Position numbers and translations under genes: made by a program. A DNA stretch of 43,876 nt. Source: an uncultured Rikenella sp. GTDB lineage: Bacteria; Bacteroidota; Bacteroidia; Bacteroidales; Rikenellaceae. Below, piece after piece: positions 1 through 7,569 of this stretch. The notes under the pieces are model-generated. The model did no database searches, was not told the origin of the DNA, and saw nothing but the letters and a program-made list of their open reading frames with translations. Position 1 is the stretch's first letter; the number at the start of each line of letters is the position of its first letter. The stretch covers positions 1 to 43,876 of the forward strand of contig NZ_CAJTUJ010000007.1 in assembly GCF_910579375.1 (NCBI RefSeq), given 5' to 3'.

Positions 1-753
1 AAAAGACGCTGTGCGTCCCTCCGCGGCGGGAGGCTTCGGCCCGCGCGACCCTTTAGGGTCGCAAGAACTCCGCCCAAACCTGTGGGGCTCTTCTTCGGCG
101 CACTATTCGCTCTCAGCCTATAGCAATTCGCCGCCAGCGGTGAATGCAACGAGCTCCGGCAAGTTGCAGTCCGCCGCGTGGGGTGGGGCGCACTGCGCGG
201 CTCTGTGAGCCGCAACTGCACTACCTCATTCGTCGCCCCATTCTGCGAAATGCGTTTTCAGCCGCAGCCAGCGGAGAACGAATACGGAGTGCGAGCGGAG
301 TATTTCGGCCCTCCGCATCCGGGGGCTGCGGGCCGACCGTTGGCACGGGAACTTAGCTATTCGCTCTCGGCCCCAAAGCTTGGCAAAAGCACGGCCCAAT
401 TCTCTGCCCCGTGTCCGCCTCACTGCGGCTACGGGAGGAGACTGCCCTCGGGCCGGGCAGGCCCCGCGTGCCCGCGGTGGGCAATGGGCCGCCTCGGCCC
501 AATTCCTCCCCCATTCTTTGTTCCGCGCGCCTTGAAAATCCAGTCAAAACGTGCGAGCACATTTTGACGATTTTCCTATTTAGGCGTGGCGCGCGGTCGA
601 ATTTTGACCCAGATGGAACTGCCCTCAAGCCGGGCAGGCCACCCTTATACCGGACGGGTGCGTCCACAGGGCGTTTTTACTGCCAAACTCTACCCAAAAC
701 TACACGCTACTACCGAGATCCCACAACTGCCCCGCCTCATCTTCCTGCCCCAC
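1..753. other. Host intergenic region, repeat-rich, no convincing gene
   Basis: No open frame here reads like a protein: the frames that exist are rich in Arg, Pro, Ser and Gly and lack any family motif. The DNA is GC-rich and full of short palindromes. It shares long exact words with the other end of the window: positions 112-134 recur at 43784-43806, and 470-488 recur at 43340-43358. I read it as a dispersed-repeat intergenic region downstream of rplT. The repeat hairpins are listed separately. Confidence 0.6.
45..383. repeat. Dispersed hairpin repeats, left cluster
   Basis: Three short palindromes occur. One is at 45-62 (arms gcgaccct/agggtcgc), one at 197-213 (arms gcggctc/gagccgc, triloop tgt), and a weaker one at 373-383 (ccaa/ttgg). 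They tend to follow a cgcg or tgcg word and to be followed by a (g)caa/(g)cagaa-type word and, slightly further on, a word resembling gcccaa. Arm sequences differ between copies but each stays self-complementary. The same class occurs at the right end of the window. No function can be read from the sequence. Confidence 0.6.
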
Positions 754-818
754 AAAAAAGATCGGGGAGCAGACCGCTGTATACCGCAAATGCGGCCACA
801 AAACGGTGCTCCCCGATC
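754..818 (-). terminator. Rho-independent terminator after rplT
   Basis: A 12-bp perfect inverted repeat (gatcggggagca at 760-771, tgctccccgatc at 807-818) is followed on the minus strand by six T (754-759). The loop holds a smaller hairpin. It lies about 40 nt past the rplT stop and ends the translation cluster transcript. Confidence 0.85.
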
Positions 819-857
819 GGGTGACACACTATCGATAAAATAGACGACGGGCGTTTA

Positions 858-1202
858 TTACTTAACCGTCTTGACGATTTCGGCGAATGCCGTCGGGTGG
901 TTCATCGCCAGGTCGGCCAAAACCTTACGGTTCAAGGCGATCCCTTTGGCGTTCACTTTACCCATGAATTCGGAATAGGTCATCCCGTTAGCCCGCACGG
1001 CTGCGTTGATACGCTGAATCCAAAGGCCACGGAAATTCCGTTTTTTGTTTTTGCGGTCACGGTAGGCGTAGGTCAAACCTTTTTCTACCGTGTTTTTTGC
1101 GACGGTCCAGACGTTCGAACGAGAACCGAAGTTCCCTTTGGCGAGCTTAAGAACCTTTTTGCGGCGAGCGCGACTGGCTACCGCGTTGACACTTCTTGGC
1201 AT
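858..1202 (-). CDS. rplT: 50S ribosomal protein L20
   Basis: This 114-residue protein is ribosomal protein L20, which binds 23S rRNA early in large-subunit assembly. The N-terminus MPRSVNAVASRARRKKVLK and the central YAYRDRKNKKRNFR segment are the classic basic rRNA-binding part, followed by the globular domain with INAAVRANGMTYSEFM. The length is normal for the family (about 115-120). It is the last gene of the minus-strand order thrS, infC, rpmI, rplT, which is common in bacteria. The gap of 144 bp to rpmI is longer than usual for a ribosomal pair; I saw no gene in it. A strong terminator follows. Confidence 0.98.
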   Translation of the reverse strand: MPRSVNAVASRARRKKVLKLAKGNFGSRSNVWTVAKNTVEKGLTYAYRDRKNKKRNFRGLWIQRINAAVRANGMTYSEFMGKVNAKGIALNRKVLADLAMNHPTAFAEIVKTVK

Positions 1203-1346
1203 AATGATGCGATTTTCGATCGGCCGGCGGTCGACCCGTTCGGGCGACGCTTGGGGGAACCTGCGTGGGTTCCGCCGGACGCGATCTGGGTTAAAATAAA
1301 GTATCGCCCGGTTTTTATGGCCCGGACGGAGGCCGTCGAACAGAAT

Positions 1347-1541
1347 CTACTTCACGAGCATCAGCTTGACAGCCGGCGTGTCGGTAGCGCTCATCGTCCC
1401 GGTGTGGGTGAGATTGCGTTTCTGTTTGGTCGTTTTTTTGGTGAGGATGTGGCTTTTGAAAGCGTGTTTCCTCTTCACTTTGCCGGTGCCGGTGAGCGTG
1501 AAGCGCTTCTTGGCGGCGGCAACGGTTTTCATTTTCGGCAT
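1347..1541 (-). CDS. rpmI: 50S ribosomal protein L35
   Basis: This 64-residue basic protein is ribosomal protein L35. The start MPKMKTVAAAKKRFTLTGTG and the KRKHAFKSHILTKKTTKQKRNL segment match the family, and the length is the usual 64-66. It lies between infC and rplT, its standard place. It is probably co-transcribed with infC 68 bp upstream. Confidence 0.98.
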   Translation of the reverse strand: MPKMKTVAAAKKRFTLTGTGKVKRKHAFKSHILTKKTTKQKRNLTHTGTMSATDTPAVKLMLVK

Positions 1542-1609
1542 GGTCGAAATTTATTTAGATGGTTAAAATAGTGTGTTTCAACACAATGAATCCCCTGAAA
1601 ACATCGGGA

Positions 1610-2182
1610 TTACTTTTTCGCCTTCGGCGCGAGCATAATGCTCATCCGTTTCCCTTCGAGTTTGGGCATCTGTTCGACTTTAGCCCATTCTTCGAGGTCC
1701 TGGACAAACCGCAGCAGGAGAATTTCCCCCTGATCTTTGAAGACGATCTGACGTCCGCGGAAGAAGACGTAGGCCTTGACTTTCGCCCCCTCTTTCAGGA
1801 AGTTTTCGGCGTGTTTGAGTTTGAAGTTATAGTCGTGGTCGTCGGTCTGAGGCCCGAACCGGATCTCTTTGACAACGACCTTAACGGCCTTGGCTTTAAT
1901 CTCTTTGGCCTTTTTCTTCTGTTGGTACAGGAATTTCTGGTAGTCGATGATGCGACACACCGGCGGCTCGGCCTTCGGCGAGATTTCCACCAGGTCGAGT
2001 TCCTGTTCCTGTGCCATGCGCAACGCCTCCTGCAACGAATAAACATCCTGCCGGGCGATATTTTCCCCGACTAACCGCACCTGCGGAGCGGTAATTTCCC
2101 GGTTGATCCGGTGGGGATTCTCTTTCTGTACGCGTCCGCGGAAGGGCGGGCGCGACGGTCTTGGGCGCGGTGGTAGTGCTAT
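1610..2182 (-). CDS. infC: Translation initiation factor IF-3, probable AUA start
   Basis: IF-3 binds the 30S subunit, proofreads start codon choice and blocks premature 50S joining. The protein shows the N-domain (GENIARQDVYSLQEALRMAQ, DLVEISPKAEPPVCRIIDYQK) and the C-domain (KEIRFGPQTDDHDYNFKLKHA). A frame from GTG at 2080 would cut off conserved upstream sequence (HRINREITAPQVRLVGENI). The in-frame extension has no ATG, GTG or TTG, but an AUA codon at 2180-2182 lies 9 nt after the perfect Shine-Dalgarno at 2192-2199. That start gives 190 residues, a normal IF-3 length. Non-standard starts (AUU in E. coli) are known for infC and underlie its autoregulation; AUA here is my inference. Confidence 0.93.
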   Translation of the reverse strand: MALPPRPRPSRPPFRGRVQKENPHRINREITAPQVRLVGENIARQDVYSLQEALRMAQEQELDLVEISPKAEPPVCRIIDYQKFLYQQKKKAKEIKAKAVKVVVKEIRFGPQTDDHDYNFKLKHAENFLKEGAKVKAYVFFRGRQIVFKDQGEILLLRFVQDLEEWAKVEQMPKLEGKRMSIMLAPKAKK

Positions 2183-2191
2183 AGTTTTGTC

Positions 2192-2199
2192 CTCCTTAG
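2192..2199 (-). promoter_or_regulatory. Shine-Dalgarno that fixes the infC start
   Basis: On the minus strand this reads taaggagg, a full match to the anti-SD. It sits 9 nt before AUA (2182-2180) and over 100 nt before the GTG at 2080, so it supports the upstream non-canonical start. Confidence 0.75.
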
Positions 2200-2244
2200 T
2201 ATATTTAGTCCAGGGTGTGGCGGTCGCAAAAAGCGTGCCGCACG

Positions 2245-4197
2245 TTACATGTTATCGGCGATGGGCCGAATCTCTTCGGCAACGAGGTCGGCCACCATCT
2301 TGGTGAAGTCGGCCAGAGTCATCGCTCCGCGATCCTTACCCTCGCCCTGCATCCGGACGGTGACGGTCTCGTCCCGCTGTTCGTTGTCGCCCACGATGAG
2401 CAGAATGGGCACCTTGGCCAACTCGTTATCCCGGATTTTACGGCCGATTTTTTCGTCGCGGTCGTCGACGCGGGTGCGAATATCGCAATTATTCAGCAAT
2501 TTAGCAACTTTTTTCGCGTAGTCGTTGTACTTTTCGCTGATGGGCAGTACGACGGCCTGCTCCGGGGTCAGCCACAGCGGGAATTTCCCGCCGGTATGTT
2601 CCAACAACACGGCGACGAACCGTTCCATCGATCCGAACGGGGCGCGGTGGATCATGATCGGCCGGTGTTCCTTGTCGTCCGATCCTTTGTAGGTCAGGTC
2701 GAAACGCTCCGGCAGGTTGTAGTCCACCTGGATCGTCCCGAGCTGCCACTTCCGCCCCAAGGCGTCTTTGACCATAAAGTCGAGCTTGGGCCCGTAGAAA
2801 GCCGCTTCGCCGGTCTCCACAATGGTCTCCAGCCCCTTTTCCGCCGCCGCTTCGATAATCGCGGTCTCGGCCTTGTGCCAGTTCTCGTCCGTCCCGATGT
2901 ATTTCTCCTTGTTATCCGGATCGCGCAACGAAACCTGTGCCGTAAACTCCTTGAAGTCCAAGGTCTTGAAGATATACAGCACGATGTCGATCACCTTCTT
3001 GAACTCGTCTTTGAGCTGGTCGGGCCGACAGAAGAGGTGGGCGTCGTCCTGCGTAAACCCGCGCACACGGGTCAACCCGTGCAGCTCCCCGCTCATCTCG
3101 TACCGGTACACTGTCCCGAACTCCGCCAGCCGAACGGGCAAGTCCTTATAAGAACGCGGTTTCGACCGATAAATTTCGCAGTGGTGCGGACAGTTCATCG
3201 GTTTGAGCAAAAATTCCTCGTTCTCGTCCGGCGTATGAATAGGCTGAAAAGAATCCTTCCCATACTTGGCATAGTGTCCCGAGGTGACATACAGATCTTT
3301 CATCCCGATATGCGGGGTAATGACCTGTTCGTACCCGTACTGTTTCTGCACCCCTTTGAGAAAATTCTCCAGCCGCTCTCTGAGCGCCGCCCCCTTGGGC
3401 AGCCACAGGGGCAAGCCCTGCCCCACCCGCGGACTGAAGGTGAAGAGTTCCAGCTCTTTCCCCAGCTTCCGGTGGTCGCGTTTCTTCGCCTCCTCGACCA
3501 GCGCCAGATATTCGTCGAGCATCGATTTCTTCGGGAAGGTAATACCGTAAATCCGGGTGAGCATCTTCCGCTTTTCATCCCCGCGCCAGTAAGCCCCCGC
3601 CACGGCGGTCAATTTCACGGCCTTGATCGGAGCGGTATCCGCCAGGTGCGGCCCCCGACAAAGGTCGGTGTACGCGCCGTTGCTGTAGAAGGTAATCGTC
3701 CCGTCGGTCAAGTCGCCGATGAGCTCGCACTTGTACTCGTCGCCCTTCTTCGTATAGGTCTCCATCGCTTCCGCCTTGGAGACTTCGCGCCGCACGAACG
3801 GCTGTTTCTCTCTGGCGATTTCGAGCATCTTCTGTTCGATCTTCGCCAGGTCGCCTTCGGTAATCGGCGTGGGCGAGTCGACGTCGTAATAGAATCCGTT
3901 ATCGATGGCCGGCCCGATCCCGAACTTGATGCCGGGATACAGCTGCTCGAGCGCCGCGGCCAACAGGTGCGACGAGGAGTGCCAGAAAGCATGCTTCGCC
4001 TCCGGTTCGTCCCATTTGTGGAACCGGACAGAGACGCTGTTTTCGATCGGTTTCTGAATATCCCAGCTCTGTCCGTTCACGGTCGCGGCAAAGGTCTCCT
4101 GCGCCAGTCTCGGACTAATCGATTCGGCGATCTGAAGCGGCGTGACGCCTGCTGCGAACTGACGGCTGCTGCCGTCGGGGAATGTAATGTCGATCAT
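2245..4197 (-). CDS. thrS: Threonyl-tRNA synthetase
   Basis: This enzyme charges tRNA-Thr with threonine in the cytoplasm. The 650-residue product has an N-terminal TGS domain (MIDITFPDGSSRQFAAGVT), the editing domain with the HxxxH pair in WHSSSHLL and the DLCRGPH motif, and the class II core. Core motifs include MNCPHHCEIY (zinc-binding Cys), FGTVYRYEMSGELHGL (motif 2) and IHRAPFGSMERF (motif 3), with a C-terminal anticodon-binding domain. The frame stays open further upstream to 4569 but would run through the antisense of the tRNA gene. I chose the ATG at 4197 because the TGS domain begins there and a promoter match lies at 4251-4258. infC follows after 62 bp. Confidence 0.97.
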   Translation of the reverse strand: MIDITFPDGSSRQFAAGVTPLQIAESISPRLAQETFAATVNGQSWDIQKPIENSVSVRFHKWDEPEAKHAFWHSSSHLLAAALEQLYPGIKFGIGPAIDNGFYYDVDSPTPITEGDLAKIEQKMLEIAREKQPFVRREVSKAEAMETYTKKGDEYKCELIGDLTDGTITFYSNGAYTDLCRGPHLADTAPIKAVKLTAVAGAYWRGDEKRKMLTRIYGITFPKKSMLDEYLALVEEAKKRDHRKLGKELELFTFSPRVGQGLPLWLPKGAALRERLENFLKGVQKQYGYEQVITPHIGMKDLYVTSGHYAKYGKDSFQPIHTPDENEEFLLKPMNCPHHCEIYRSKPRSYKDLPVRLAEFGTVYRYEMSGELHGLTRVRGFTQDDAHLFCRPDQLKDEFKKVIDIVLYIFKTLDFKEFTAQVSLRDPDNKEKYIGTDENWHKAETAIIEAAAEKGLETIVETGEAAFYGPKLDFMVKDALGRKWQLGTIQVDYNLPERFDLTYKGSDDKEHRPIMIHRAPFGSMERFVAVLLEHTGGKFPLWLTPEQAVVLPISEKYNDYAKKVAKLLNNCDIRTRVDDRDEKIGRKIRDNELAKVPILLIVGDNEQRDETVTVRMQGEGKDRGAMTLADFTKMVADLVAEEIRPIADNM

Positions 4198-4218
4198 ACT
4201 TGCTCGGTGTGTAAAACG

Positions 4219-4258
4219 CCGTCCGCTCCGGCTCGGCGCGGACGGATTGACAAAGTTA
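4219..4258 (-). promoter_or_regulatory. thrS promoter and leader hairpin
   Basis: The minus strand of 4251-4258 reads TAACTTTG, a match to the Bacteroidota -7 consensus TAnnTTTG. Immediately downstream, where the transcript should begin, lies an 8-bp perfect stem (ccgtccgc 4219-4226 with gcggacgg 4238-4245). It could stabilise the 5' end or regulate thrS. No clear -33 element was seen. Confidence 0.5.
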
Positions 4259-4330
4259 GCCATTTTTCTCTGTTTCGGTACACGGAGGGGCGGAAAAGCG
4301 AACTTCCGAACGGTTTTTTCATCCGAGGGG

Positions 4331-4360
4331 TTGCACGAATCAAAAAAAGCGTTACCTTTG
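4331..4360 (+). promoter_or_regulatory. tRNA-Leu promoter
   Basis: TACCTTTG at 4353-4360 matches the Bacteroidota -7 element, with TTGC at 4331-4334 in the -33 region. The expected transcript start is about 40 nt before the tRNA. Confidence 0.6.
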
Positions 4361-4406
4361 TCCCGCTTTCGTACTTTTCTGCGGTTTGCGGAGGGTGCGG
4401 CCTCTC

Positions 4407-4493
4407 GCCCAGGTGGTGAAATTGGTAGACACGCTACTTTGAGGGGGTAGTGCCGGTTGCGGCGTGCAAGTTCGAGTCTTGTCCTGGGCACCA
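4407..4493 (+). tRNA. tRNA-Leu(GAG)
   Basis: The acceptor stem GCCCAGG (4407-4413) pairs with CCTGGGC (4483-4489), followed by A and an encoded CCA (4491-4493). The anticodon stem ctact/ggtag encloses the loop ttgaggg, giving anticodon GAG, which reads leucine codons CUC/CUU. A long variable arm makes it a type II tRNA of 87 nt. The T arm (4466-4482) has the TTCGA loop. The 3' end is the prophage attachment site and remains intact after integration. Confidence 0.95.
4477..4493 (+). other. attL core (3' end of tRNA-Leu)
   Basis: The 17 bp tcttgtcctgggcacca covers the 3' part of the T arm, the acceptor stem and the CCA. It is repeated exactly at 41141-41157. The flanking bases differ, so 17 bp is the full identity. 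Confidence 0.9.
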
Positions 4494-4497
4494 TGAA

Positions 4498-4545
4498 GAA
4501 AGAGAGATGATTGACATTCAGTCGGTTACCTCTCTTTCTTTTTCT
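4498..4545 (+). terminator. Phage-borne terminator after the tRNA
   Basis: A 9-bp inverted repeat (gaaagagag 4498-4506, ctctctttc 4530-4538) is followed by a T-rich run. It lies on the prophage side of attL and replaces the original host terminator now found beyond attR (41162-41190). Confidence 0.75.
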
Positions 4546-4549
4546 ATCC

Positions 4550-4568
4550 GCACAACATTTGCACAACA
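4550..4568 (+). repeat. Candidate integrase arm sites, left end
   Basis: Two copies of gcacaaca (4550-4557 and 4561-4568) lie with an 11-bp period, 57 nt inside the attL core. The same tandem pair, same strand and period, occurs at 40995-41013 near attR. Repeated short words near both att cores are typical of arm-type sites for tyrosine integrases. Confidence 0.55.
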
Positions 4569-4574
4569 AATCCC

Positions 4575-5314
4575 CTATTTCCCGTCCCGCTCCTTGCGCA
4601 ATTCATCCAGGTAAGAAGCCGTGATAATCCCCGACGGCAGCGCAATGATCGCCACGCCGAACAACGCAGAAAGCATACTAATCACCCGCCCCAAGTCATT
4701 CGCCGGGCAAATATCGCCGTATCCTACCGTCGTCAAGGTCGTCGTGGCCCAATACAGCGCATCGAAATAGGAATCGAAATGGGAACTCCCCTGCCCCGCA
4801 TTGAACATGATAAGCGCGGTAACAACGATGTAGAACACGGCGATCATCAACACCGACAACAGCACCTTCCGTTCGTTCCGCAAGACGCGAAACAGCAGCT
4901 GGAACTGCTCGGAGTAGCGAAAGAATTTGAACACCCGCACGATCTTCAGCAGCCGCGACACCCGGAAAATCTTGTACCCGTTCGGTAGCAGATTGACGCC
5001 GGGCAAAATGGACAACAAATCCACAATCCCCATCGGCGTGATCGGATACAGCAGGAAAGCCGCCCACCGATGCGCGTAAGTCCGCCGCAGGTCGGCGGTC
5101 ATCCAATGGGCGATATAGTCAGGATAAAGACAATAACGGTGAAGAGGTCGAAATAGTAAAACACCGGATACTGCTGCCGAAAGAACAGCGGCAACAAGCT
5201 CAGGCAGATGCAAACGGACATGAATATGTCGTATCCGTAACTGAGTCCGCTGTGCCCCTCGCTCTTTTCTACGATCTGATATATCCGCTGGCGAAATTCA
5301 ATCATACTTTGCAT
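4575..5314 (-). pseudogene. Voltage-gated K+ channel, interrupted by a single-base frameshift
   Basis: Read with one frame change near 5120-5123, this is a six-TM voltage-gated potassium channel of about 245 residues. The first part (5314 to about 5120) covers S1-S2 (YDIFMSVCICLSLLPLFF, FYYFDLFTVIVFIL). The second continues with DYIAHWMTADLRRTYAHRW, an S4-like helix with Arg/Lys every third residue (YKIFRVSRLLKIVRVFKFFRY) and the selectivity filter TTLTTVGYGD. One missing base (ctgac where ctggac would restore the frame) breaks it, so it may be a pseudogene, a sequencing error, or a channel rescued by frameshifting. It follows the nuclease by 20 bp on the same strand. It is cargo rather than a virion gene. 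Confidence 0.8.
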
Positions 5315-5334
5315 GAAACGCCCAGGGTCTACTA

Positions 5335-6429
5335 TTACTCCCCGCCGTTGGTCGTCCCTTCGTAATAATCGACAGCCGCACAGATAGGTTCCGCCAAAGT
5401 ATAAATCTCGTCCAGGCTGTTGATCAAATGTCGAGTTTCATTCTTCTCCGCATCGAATGTGCCGACGTATTTATTGCTCCGGTTGAACCACAATCGACAA
5501 ATCGGCTTCCGGTTGTTGTCATCCAGCAGAACCCCGAAATACGACTTCGTATCGCGCCCGACAACTCGATTCAAAGATACTTTTTGCGCCAGAATAGACT
5601 TAACGATATAATAGCCCTGCAATTCTTCCGCAGTAGTTACGATACCGTTGTCGGAATCTTCGCAATGTTCCGCCTCTGGTTCCGATTTTTCCGCAGTTGA
5701 AGTAGTCGAAACTTGAACGTCATTATTTAAAGCGGCTTTCAACCGTTCATTGATAATGTCGTTTTTCCACTGCGAGGCGGCACGCTTCATCAAGCCGGTA
5801 AACTGCTCCATTGCCCGCTCTTTCATCTGGCCGCTATACACCTGCCGAGCGAAAAACTTCACAAATTCCGGCGTCGGATTACTCATCTCGGAAGCGATCA
5901 GCCGTTTCAACTCATTCGTATATTTGAGTTCGCTTGCCGTATTCATGATGTTATCCACATCGAAATACGACTTATGGAACTTGCGCAACTCCTCGATCTG
6001 CGTGTCCCGCAATTCCAACAAATTGACCTCCAAGAACGGTTTTTCATCCATCACATTCTCTTTCTCCAGATCGGTATAGAATCGATAGATGATACCATTG
6101 GTCAACACACCGAATTTGGCCGGCGAAACGGTGAAGTACCGCAACAATTGATTATCGTGCAGGCTAAGATCCTGCAAGCAATGCTTGCACTCGATAAGAA
6201 TGACAGGCTTCCCGTCCTGCATAATGGCATAATCGATCTTCTCCCCTTTCTTGGTGCCTATGTCGCAGATGAACTCGGGAACGACTTCGGTCGGATTGAA
6301 AACGTCGTAACCCAACGCATTGATAAACGGCATAATAAAAGCGTTTTTTGTCGCCTCTTCCGTCAGAACGTTATCTTTCATCTTTTCGATGCGTTCCACC
6401 AACTGCCGTATAATGTCTTGAAAATCCAT
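5335..6429 (-). CDS. HsdR_N-like restriction endonuclease domain protein
   Basis: The 364-residue protein resembles the stand-alone proteins with an N-terminal domain like that of type I restriction R subunits (HSDR_N). The PD-(D/E)xK core is visible: D66 in EKIDYAI and E80-x-K82 in LIECKHC, with the preceding helix TEEATKNAFIMPFINALGYDVFN. There is no helicase domain. The C-terminal half, after an acidic linker near residues 245-265, is a separate small domain (about 275-360). Such genes are common in prophages and mobile elements; a DNA-targeting defence role is plausible but not shown. It sits 20 bp upstream of the ion channel gene, suggesting one transcript. Confidence 0.75.
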   Translation of the reverse strand: MDFQDIIRQLVERIEKMKDNVLTEEATKNAFIMPFINALGYDVFNPTEVVPEFICDIGTKKGEKIDYAIMQDGKPVILIECKHCLQDLSLHDNQLLRYFTVSPAKFGVLTNGIIYRFYTDLEKENVMDEKPFLEVNLLELRDTQIEELRKFHKSYFDVDNIMNTASELKYTNELKRLIASEMSNPTPEFVKFFARQVYSGQMKERAMEQFTGLMKRAASQWKNDIINERLKAALNNDVQVSTTSTAEKSEPEAEHCEDSDNGIVTTAEELQGYYIVKSILAQKVSLNRVVGRDTKSYFGVLLDDNNRKPICRLWFNRSNKYVGTFDAEKNETRHLINSLDEIYTLAEPICAAVDYYEGTTNGGE

Positions 6430-6515
6430 GTGAAAAATTTTAGTAGATATTTCTAATTGTTAAAGCGCGCTTTTCTTGAATGTCCGAAATGCGGCATGCC
6501 GTTGAGGTGTCGAGA

Positions 6516-6896
6516 CTATCCGCGTGCCGCCGTCGATGCAACACCCGGCACACCCGCCACATCCCCCTTTTGTGCCAACTGTTGAGTCAGCGCAGCAATC
6601 GTATTAGCATTTTGCTCAATCGTGCGTTGTTGCGACTCAATCACCGCCCACAATTTTACGTCATTTTTTGCAATATTCAAACCACCGTCTTTCAGCATTT
6701 CCCCTTTTCCAGTAATAAGCCATTCGATATTCAGATCAGGATAAGCAACTAAGATTTTCGCAAGAACGACATCGGAAACAGTTGCATTCATCTTGTCGGC
6801 ATCTAATAATCCCCGTTTTATATCCGTTGACTGGAAAAAAACAGTCTTACTAATCCCCTTAAATTCAATGTATTGTAAAATTCTTTGCTTTGTCAT
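6516..6896 (-). CDS. Phage repressor, helix-turn-helix protein
   Basis: This 126-residue protein resembles the CI-like repressors of Bacteroidota prophages. The N-terminal half is an HTH region (TKQRILQYIEFKGISKTVFF), ending in the typical segment DLNIEWLITGKGEML. The C-terminal part contains a predicted coiled-coil stretch (ESQQRTIEQNANTIAALTQQLAQ) that could mediate oligomers; no LexA-like peptidase domain is present. It lies next to palindromic operator candidates at 6925-6971, upstream of its start. It probably maintains lysogeny and represses the rightward early genes. Confidence 0.75.
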   Translation of the reverse strand: MTKQRILQYIEFKGISKTVFFQSTDIKRGLLDADKMNATVSDVVLAKILVAYPDLNIEWLITGKGEMLKDGGLNIAKNDVKLWAVIESQQRTIEQNANTIAALTQQLAQKGDVAGVPGVASTAARG

Positions 6897-6924
6897 TGCG
6901 AAAATCTTAGCAGACTACTTGTTT

Positions 6925-6981
6925 ATTGCGATAATATTCGCAATCTTTGCCCTTGCAATCACAGTTGCAATAACAAATGTA
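6925..6981. promoter_or_regulatory. Repressor promoter and operator candidates
   Basis: A perfect 7-bp inverted repeat (attgcga 6925-6931, tcgcaat 6938-6944) and two direct copies of ttgcaat (6953-6959, 6965-6971; 12 bp apart) lie upstream of the repressor start. The minus strand of 6974-6981 reads TACATTTG, a -7 match for the repressor transcript. On the plus strand, 6942-6949 reads aatctttg, one base off the -7 consensus, and could be the rightward promoter. Operators overlapping both would allow repression and autoregulation. Confidence 0.5.
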
Positions 6982-7001
6982 ACAATTTAACGGAGCGATA
7001 A

Positions 7002-7442
7002 CTATAAATAGGCTTTAATAATCGAATACGATGCCAGCAAAACAAGTGAAACAGGAAAGCATAGCAAGACGATTTTTTGAAAAACTAAAATCCATTTGGG
7101 GATGGGTACATAAATACAAATGGATTGGTCAACAGAATGACCTTTTAGGACCTTGTTACGTCCTGCTTCTAACTCCTGGGCCACTTTCAGCGACTGATTG
7201 GATAATGCGTATAGTTGAATCGCATTTAACAGACAAGAAATGCACAATAGAATTAGAGCAAATAGATACAGAACTCGGAGCCGTGGTAAAGTGGAAATGT
7301 TTACAGGAAGGACAACCAGTATTCCAAGGATGCTTGATGATACAAGAAGAAGATTTTGAAAAAACCGCTCGATTTTATTTAGATGATCCCGGCGATAATT
7401 AGAAATCCGACCAGCAAGATCATTGATTAGTTGAGTATTCAT
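7002..7442 (-). CDS. Small membrane protein, unknown function
   Basis: I do not recognise a family. The 146-residue protein begins with an amphipathic, charged N-terminus (NDLAGRISNYRRDHLNKIERFF), then has two hydrophobic segments (LLLVSSSILGILVVLPV; VLYLFALILLCISCLL), a soluble loop of about 45 residues, and a third segment (ILVFQKIVLLCFPVSLVLLA). The coding is AT-richer than the phage core, as expected of transferred cargo. A 123-residue plus-strand frame (7031-7402) overlaps it; the minus-strand frame is preferred because its hydrophobic pattern is coherent. It lies between the repressor and the early genes. Confidence 0.6.
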   Translation of the reverse strand: MNTQLINDLAGRISNYRRDHLNKIERFFQNLLLVSSSILGILVVLPVNISTLPRLRVLYLFALILLCISCLLNAIQLYALSNQSLKVAQELEAGRNKVLKGHSVDQSICIYVPIPKWILVFQKIVLLCFPVSLVLLASYSIIKAYL

Positions 7443-7484
7443 AACACTTGATTTTAAGTTTTGGACATCTCAAAATTAAGTGTT
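7443..7484. promoter_or_regulatory. Near-perfect inverted repeat at the divergent junction
   Basis: Arms 7443-7455 and 7472-7484 pair over 13 positions with one G-T. The inner bases (ttttg 7459-7463, caaaa 7471-7475) extend the hairpin. It ends directly at the start codon of the minus-strand membrane protein and lies upstream of the rightward early genes. It could be an operator or an mRNA hairpin that hides the start. Confidence 0.4.
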
Positions 7485-7569
7485 TTCCCGTAGCGGCGCA
7501 AGGCCGCCGCCCGGAGCGAGACCGGGGCGGGAGCGACGAACAATAGAAAAACCCAAAGACCACACACCC

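Noticed and set aside
2215..4419. 734-codon plus-strand open frame opposite thrS
   Set aside because: Fully antisense to a certain thrS gene; its protein is low in family-like motifs and arises from the codon bias of GC-rich DNA.
4198..4569. N-terminal extension of thrS to 4569
   Set aside because: It would run antisense through the tRNA-Leu gene and the prophage junction; the TGS domain begins at 4197.
7031..7402. 123-codon plus-strand frame overlapping the membrane gene
   Set aside because: No Shine-Dalgarno and no recognised features; the opposite frame has a coherent three-segment membrane protein. It remains possible if an early promoter near 6942 is real.
7443..7484. Possible invertible promoter
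   Set aside because: The repeat arms are only 16 bp apart and no dedicated invertase lies nearby; a hairpin or operator is simpler.
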